Shown piece by piece: positions 5,674 to 7,481 of a stretch of DNA of 7,481 nt. The position numbers and the translations under genes are program-made. The notes under the pieces are model-generated. The model had not been told where the DNA came from. It saw nothing but the letters and a program-made list of their open reading frames with translations, and ran no database searches. The DNA is taken from positions 1-7,481 of the forward strand of contig JAMDBZ010000052.1 in NCBI GenBank assembly GCA_023488945.1, given 5' to 3'. The DNA is from Deltaproteobacteria bacterium. Its GTDB lineage: Bacteria > Desulfobacterota_E > Deferrimicrobia > Deferrimicrobiales > Deferrimicrobiaceae. Within the stretch, counting starts at the first letter, position 1; every line of letters begins with the position of its first letter.

Positions 5674-7074
5674 ATGCCGTCCGTCGTCACGCGCTTCGCG
5701 CCCAGCCCGACCGGCTATCTCCACATCGGGGGAGTACGGACCGCTCTCTTCAACTGGCTTTACGCCCGCAGCGCCGGGGGAAAGTTCATCCTTCGGATCG
5801 AGGACACGGACAAGGAGCGGTCGACCCCGGAATCCGCCCGGGCGATCCTCGACGGGATGACCTGGCTCGGGATGACCTGGGATGAAGGGCCCTATTTCCA
5901 GATGGAGCGGGTGGAACTGTACCGTAAGGAGGCGGACCGGCTGCTCCGGGACGGGAAGGCGTACCGGTGCGTCTGCACGGCGGAGGAACTCGAGGCGCGG
6001 CGGAAGGAGGTGGAGGCCCGCAAGGAGAAACCGCGGTATGACGGCCGCTGCCGCGACCTTCCCCCGGATGCGACGGCCGGGAAGGCCCACGTCGTCCGGT
6101 TCCGGACCCCCCGGTCCGGCCGGACCGTCTTCCGCGACCTGCTCCGGGGCGATGTGGCCTGGGAGAACCAGGAGATGGACGACCTGATCATCCTGCGCTC
6201 GGACGGCTCCCCGACCTACAACTTCGTCGTCGTCGTCGACGACGCCGCGATGGGAATCACGCATGTCCTCCGGGGAGACGACCATCTCAACAACACGCCG
6301 AAGCAGGTCCTGCTCTACGAGGCGCTCGGCTATCCCCTGCCGAAATTCGGTCATTTCCCGCTGATCCACGGGATCGAGGGCGGGAAGCTCTCGAAGCGGC
6401 ATGACGACGTGGCGGTGCAGTCGTACCGGGAGCGAGGCTTTCTCCCCGAGGCGATGATCAACTACCTCGTCCGGCTCGGCTGGGGGCACGGGGACCAGGA
6501 GATCTTCTCCGTCGAGGAGCTCCAGCGGATCTTTTCCCTCGAAAACGTGGGGAAGTCCCCCTCGCGGTTCGATCCCGACAAGCTGCTTCACATCAACGCC
6601 CATTACATCAAGTGCGCGGACCCGGACCGGCTGGCCGAACTTCTCGTTCCTTTCCTGGGCCGCAAGGGGATCCCGGTCACGCCGTCCCCGAAACTGTCCG
6701 CGGCGGTCCGGACCCTCCAGGAGCGTTCCCGGACGCTCGCCGAGATGGCCGACTCCGCCGAGTTCTACTTCCGGGAGAAGGAGATCGATCCGAAGGCGGC
6801 GGCGAAGTTCCTCACCCCCCAGGTCGTTCCCTGGTTCCGCGAGATCGTCGCGGAGTTTTCCCGGCTCCCGGAGTTCGCGCCGGCCGCGATGGAAGCCGTG
6901 CTCGCGCGGGTCGTCGAACGCGCGGGCGTCAAGCTCGGCCAGGTCGCTCAGCCGCTGCGCGTCGCCCTGACGGGAGGCACCGTGTCCCCGGGTATTTTCG
7001 AGGTCATGGAGGTCTTGGGACGGGACGAGGTCATCCGCCGGGTCGAGGCCGCCGTCGCCCGGATCGGCACTTGA
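5674..7074 (+). CDS. gltX: Glutamyl-tRNA synthetase GltX
   Basis: Class I synthetase that charges tRNA-Glu with glutamate using ATP in the cytoplasm. The 466-aa protein has the N-terminal RFAPSPTGYLHIGG, whose HIGG (residues 17-20) is the HIGH motif, ARSAGGKFILRIEDTD (31-46), the insertion domain with Cys99, Cys101 and Cys126 as in zinc-binding GluRS, YNFVVVVDD (182-190), HVLRGDDHLNNTPKQ (197-211), and KLSKR (238-242) as the KMSKS loop. The C-terminal helical anticodon-binding part runs to the end. The position of the fourth zinc ligand, His127 in E. coli, is Asp128 here. The ATG at 5674 has GAGG seven bases upstream. tRNA-Gln and tRNA-Glu genes follow. If the organism uses GatCAB, this enzyme may also charge tRNA-Gln; the sequence alone does not decide that. 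Confidence 0.97.
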   Translation: MPSVVTRFAPSPTGYLHIGGVRTALFNWLYARSAGGKFILRIEDTDKERSTPESARAILDGMTWLGMTWDEGPYFQMERVELYRKEADRLLRDGKAYRCVCTAEELEARRKEVEARKEKPRYDGRCRDLPPDATAGKAHVVRFRTPRSGRTVFRDLLRGDVAWENQEMDDLIILRSDGSPTYNFVVVVDDAAMGITHVLRGDDHLNNTPKQVLLYEALGYPLPKFGHFPLIHGIEGGKLSKRHDDVAVQSYRERGFLPEAMINYLVRLGWGHGDQEIFSVEELQRIFSLENVGKSPSRFDPDKLLHINAHYIKCADPDRLAELLVPFLGRKGIPVTPSPKLSAAVRTLQERSRTLAEMADSAEFYFREKEIDPKAAAKFLTPQVVPWFREIVAEFSRLPEFAPAAMEAVLARVVERAGVKLGQVAQPLRVALTGGTVSPGIFEVMEVLGRDEVIRRVEAAVARIGT

Positions 7075-7187
7075 AATACCCCCGCTGTCCGGGTCGCGGG
7101 CGGACGCGCGGCCGGGACGGCGGCCGCTCGAAGCCCGCCTGGGGGGGGGCAGAGGAGGACCTGGCCGGGGGAGTCCCATTGCGCACC

Positions 7188-7206
7188 TGATGGCAAATTG
7201 CCATCA
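7188..7206. promoter_or_regulatory. 19-bp perfect palindrome, possible operator
   Basis: TGATGGCAA, one central A, then TTGCCATCA: nine perfectly paired bases on each side. It lies in the 252-bp non-coding gap between gltX and the tRNAs, 113 bp after the gltX stop and about 75 bp before the tRNA promoter. As RNA it could form a 7-bp stem with a 5-nt loop, but no T-run follows on either strand, so it does not look like an intrinsic terminator. A dimeric regulator binding site is the more natural reading, without an identified regulator. Around it, 7075-7187 is very GC-rich, with nine Gs at 7141-7149 and no gene. Confidence 0.4.
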
Positions 7207-7281
7207 AGTTCCACAGATTCCGACCCTCTCCCCGCATGTCGATCCAGCGGCGACGCGACGATATCGGAAGCGGAATGTGCC

Positions 7282-7311
7282 TTGACGGGAACAAGCGGCA
7301 TCGGGTATCCT
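7282..7311 (+). promoter_or_regulatory. Sigma70-like promoter of the tRNA-Gln/tRNA-Glu genes
   Basis: TTGACG (7282-7287) and TATCCT (7306-7311) are separated by 18 bp. The predicted start near 7318 falls about 9 nt before the mature 5' end of tRNA-Gln, a normal short leader for RNase P processing. This suggests the tRNA pair has its own promoter rather than depending only on read-through from gltX. A 9-bp inverted repeat, AGCGGAATG (7269-7277) and CATTCCGCT (7319-7327), flanks the promoter. Confidence 0.65.
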
Positions 7312-7326
7312 TCTCACTCATTCCGC

Positions 7327-7400
7327 TGAGGAGTGGTGAAACGGCATCACACCTGGCTCTGGACCAGGTTTTCCAGGTTCGAATCCTGGCTCCTCAGCCA
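7327..7400 (+). tRNA. tRNA-Gln (anticodon CUG)
   Basis: 74 nt including encoded CCA. The acceptor stem TGAGGAG/CTCCTCA is fully paired and followed by GCCA. The D arm is GTGA-AACGGCA-TCAC. The anticodon stem CCTGG/CCAGG closes the loop CTCTGGA with anticodon CTG at 7359-7361, reading CAG. A 4-nt variable loop and T arm CCAGG-TTCGAAT-CCTGG follow. The U1-A72 pair and discriminator G73 are typical of bacterial tRNA-Gln and are recognised by GlnRS or by the GatCAB amidotransferase. A UUG isoacceptor to read CAA must exist elsewhere in the genome. Confidence 0.97.
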
Positions 7401-7405
7401 CTCAA

Positions 7406-7481
7406 GGTCCCATCGTCTAGTGGCCTAGGACACCGCCCTCTCACGGCGAAAACGCGGGTTCGAACCCCGCTGGGACCGCCA
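7406..7481 (+). tRNA. tRNA-Glu (anticodon CUC)
   Basis: 76 nt including encoded CCA, ending on the last base of the window. The acceptor stem GGTCCCA/TGGGACC has perfect pairing, and GTC-TAGTGGCCTAG-GAC forms a 3-bp D stem. The anticodon loop CTCTCAC carries CTC at 7440-7442, reading GAG. The T arm is GCGGG-TTCGAAC-CCCGC. The outermost anticodon-stem pair is C-A (7433 with 7449) where E. coli tRNA-Glu has C-G. It follows tRNA-Gln by 5 nt (CTCAA) and is surely on the same precursor. It is the substrate of the GltX encoded just upstream. Confidence 0.96.

Noticed and set aside
6225..6243. GTC trinucleotide repeat and small palindrome inside gltX
   Set aside because: It encodes the conserved VVVVDD of the GluRS YNFVVVVDD motif, so codon use explains it.
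7096..7138. Intrinsic terminator after gltX (GCGGGC with GCCCGC)
   Set aside because: The stem is only 6 bp with a 31-nt loop and no T-run follows; in DNA this GC-rich such pairings are expected by chance.
5269..7179. A 636-codon minus-strand open frame opposite gltX
   Set aside because: Gly/Arg/Asp-rich with no recognisable motif; explained by stop-poor antisense of the high-GC gltX.

Overview
This is a compact housekeeping window from a high-GC, Gram-negative-type bacterium. The gene order yceD-rpmF-plsX-fabH-fabD-fabG, a Memo-family gene divergent from it, and gltX followed by tRNA-Gln and tRNA-Glu would fit a deltaproteobacterium-like lineage (Desulfuromonadales/Geobacter-type or relatives). 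That placement rests on gene order and base composition only and is tentative. I see no phage, transposase, CRISPR, toxin-antitoxin or other defence genes.

Left end (1-187): no gene. Positions 1-170 form one long imperfect palindrome bounded by 18-bp inverted repeats with one mismatch. It looks like a dispersed, MITE/REP-like intergenic element and lies just downstream of fabG.

Left operon, minus strand (188-4731): read from 4731 down to 188 it encodes YceD (DUF177), ribosomal protein L32, PlsX, FabH, FabD and FabG. A near-consensus sigma70 promoter (TTGACA, 17-bp spacer, TATATT) at 4759-4787 drives it. Gaps are short (4 to about 60 nt), consistent with one transcript. The genes join ribosome assembly (YceD, L32) to fatty acid initiation (FabD makes malonyl-ACP, FabH starts chains), the first reduction of each elongation cycle (FabG), and transfer of acyl chains to phosphate for phospholipid synthesis (PlsX). 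acpP and fabF, which often follow fabG, are not in the window.

Divergent region (4732-4821): about 90 bp of relatively AT-rich DNA holding the operon promoter and a possible promoter/operator for the rightward unit.

Right unit, plus strand (4822-7074): an AmmeMemoRadiSam system protein B (Memo family), then glutamyl-tRNA synthetase 48 nt later, probably co-transcribed.

Right end (7075-7481): about 250 bp of non-coding DNA with a 19-bp perfect palindrome and a sigma70-like promoter, then tRNA-Gln(CUG) and tRNA-Glu(CUC) 5 nt apart, both with encoded CCA. The synthetase and its cognate tRNA are therefore neighbours, beside the tRNA-Gln that a non-discriminating synthetase would also charge.

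Overall the genes are ordinary and well conserved. What deserves a second look is mostly non-coding: the left palindromic element, the inverted repeats over both promoter regions, and the apparently solitary Memo gene.
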